From Bacteroidales bacterium (lineage in GTDB: Bacteria > Bacteroidota > Bacteroidia > Bacteroidales > F082), in NCBI GenBank assembly GCA_024762735.1, contig JANTGU010000121.1, positions 1 to 6,950 on the forward strand: DNA of 6,950 nt. The letters are read 5' to 3'. Positions 5,983-6,950 of the stretch are shown here, in pieces. Numbering within the stretch: position 1 is the first letter of the stretch; the number at the start of each line of letters is the position of its first letter. The translations under genes were made by a program, and so were the position numbers. The notes under the pieces were generated by a model. The model saw only the letters and a program-made list of their open reading frames with translations. It did no database searches and was not told the DNA's origin.

Positions 5983-6950
5983 TTACCTTACCAGCAGCAC
6001 CGTTCCTGACTGTTTTAAGGTAATCGGATCGGCCACATCGCTGGCAAAGCTTTCCATCACGGCACTCCAGACATAAACCCCTCCGGGCATCTGTTGTCCA
6101 TTATAGTTTCCATCCCACGCCTCGTTCGGGTCTTCGGAAACAAATAGCATTTTACCCCACCGGTCGAATACCCTTAACTGGTACTTGGCAATTGATTGCA
6201 CCGGACCGGTAACGCCAAACAAACGGTTCTCCTCGTAGCTACTTTCCGGCTTAAAAGCATTGGGAAAATAGAGGTTGGCATATTTTATATAAACCGTGTC
6301 GGCATTTTTACAGCAGTTGGTATCCACCACGGTTACACTATATTGTCCCTCCTGAGTAACATTTAAAAACCGGTCGGTAGAGCCATCGGGTTGCCAATAG
6401 TAATAATCGTACTCACCTGCATCCAATTTGATAGATGAGTTAGGTAAAATATATATTGTATCAGAGGTGGAGAGCTTAACAGGAGGCAATGGGTGAATGA
6501 CCACCGTTTGGTGCGAAACATATTGTTGGCCGTTAAACGACTCCGTTAGCTCAACAGGATAGGTTCCCGGTTCACTAAAGATATATTCAGGATATACCAT
6601 ACTGTTATCCACGCGCTCTCCGGCAGGATCCAACGAAGAGAAATTCCATAAAGCATCGGAAATATTGGCATTATTACGAATGATAAATGCCGTTGTATCA
6701 TGATGGCACCAGTGGTAGCTCCAAAAATGTGGAATGTTTAAAAAATCGTTGGGGAATGCGGGCAAACCGGAAAAGCTATTTCCATTGGAAAGATCAAACT
6801 CTTCCTGGTCAATACCATTCAGGCTGTTGTAATTACATTCACTGCCCGGACGGTTGGGGTTATTAATACGTCCCAGCGATGGATATTTGTTGTTATCAGG
6901 AAGGCTCTTGATAAACTTTGCCACGTAAATGCGACCATTGGCAGCCAGCT
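5983..6950 (-). CDS. T9SS-exported PKD-domain surface protein with type B sorting domain (5' end outside window)
   Basis: The frame is open through the right edge, so the GTG at 6924 is internal and 321 residues are visible; the signal peptide is not seen. Numbering from that GTG, LAANGRIYV just before it and the following INNPN (about 20-24) and SGLPAFPNDF (52-61) resemble the last blade of the propeller-like repeats that precede PKD domains in Bacteroidota surface proteins. A PKD-like domain spans about 76-145 (LWNF, YIFSEPGTYPVELT). An Ig-like segment at about 150-213 has the DAGEYDYYYWQPDG and GQYSVTVVD pattern. The end (219-313) is a gliding-motility/CHU_C type B sorting domain: PNAF, FDRWGKMLF, WDGNYNGQQMPGGVYVW and the terminal GTVLLVR. 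Such proteins are secreted by the T9SS and held at or released from the surface. The stop is 14 bp from the convergent dehydrogenase-like gene. Its ligand is unknown. Confidence 0.9.
   Translation of the reverse strand, partial: LAANGRIYVAKFIKSLPDNNKYPSLGRINNPNRPGSECNYNSLNGIDQEEFDLSNGNSFSGLPAFPNDFLNIPHFWSYHWCHHDTTAFIIRNNANISDALWNFSSLDPAGERVDNSMVYPEYIFSEPGTYPVELTESFNGQQYVSHQTVVIHPLPPVKLSTSDTIYILPNSSIKLDAGEYDYYYWQPDGSTDRFLNVTQEGQYSVTVVDTNCCKNADTVYIKYANLYFPNAFKPESSYEENRLFGVTGPVQSIAKYQLRVFDRWGKMLFVSEDPNEAWDGNYNGQQMPGGVYVWSAVMESFASDVADPITLKQSGTVLLVR

Overview
The window most likely comes from a chromosome of the phylum Bacteroidota. The evidence is a PorX response regulator, a type IX secretion (T9SS) cargo with a type B sorting domain, a TonB-dependent receptor, AT-rich leaders without clear Shine-Dalgarno sequences, and two close matches to the Bacteroidota -7 promoter motif TAnnTTTG. 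The composition is moderate in G+C. I would guess an environmental or marine member of the Bacteroidales/Marinilabiliales or a relative, but the sequence alone does not fix the order.

Layout from left to right. (1) The 3' end of a TonB-dependent outer-membrane receptor runs forward to 1029. (2) A 309-bp spacer lies between convergent genes. It holds three 23-bp direct repeats at an exact 32-bp period (1085-1171) and two hairpins sharing a GTTTGCAAC core (1262-1327), which look like REP or mobile-element remnants. (3) An HD-superfamily phosphohydrolase (1339-2580) runs in reverse. (4) A 105-bp divergent promoter region separates it from the forward block. (5) The forward block is porX (2686-4242), tsaE (4304-4732) and an alanine-dehydrogenase-like gene (4748-5968). 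(6) A T9SS-exported PKD/CHU_C-type surface protein runs in reverse from beyond the right edge and stops 14 bp from the dehydrogenase-like gene.

Functionally, the window joins a regulator of the T9SS (PorX, a receiver domain fused to a PglZ/alkaline-phosphatase-like domain) with a probable T9SS substrate. TsaE serves tRNA t6A modification. The alanine-dehydrogenase-like protein sits in a tight 15-nt arrangement behind tsaE. By my alignment from memory it has lost two hallmark alanine dehydrogenase residues, so its enzyme name is doubtful. The genes themselves belong to known families. The least explained signals are the phased repeats, the paired hairpins and the altered dehydrogenase active site. 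I see no clear novel multi-gene system.
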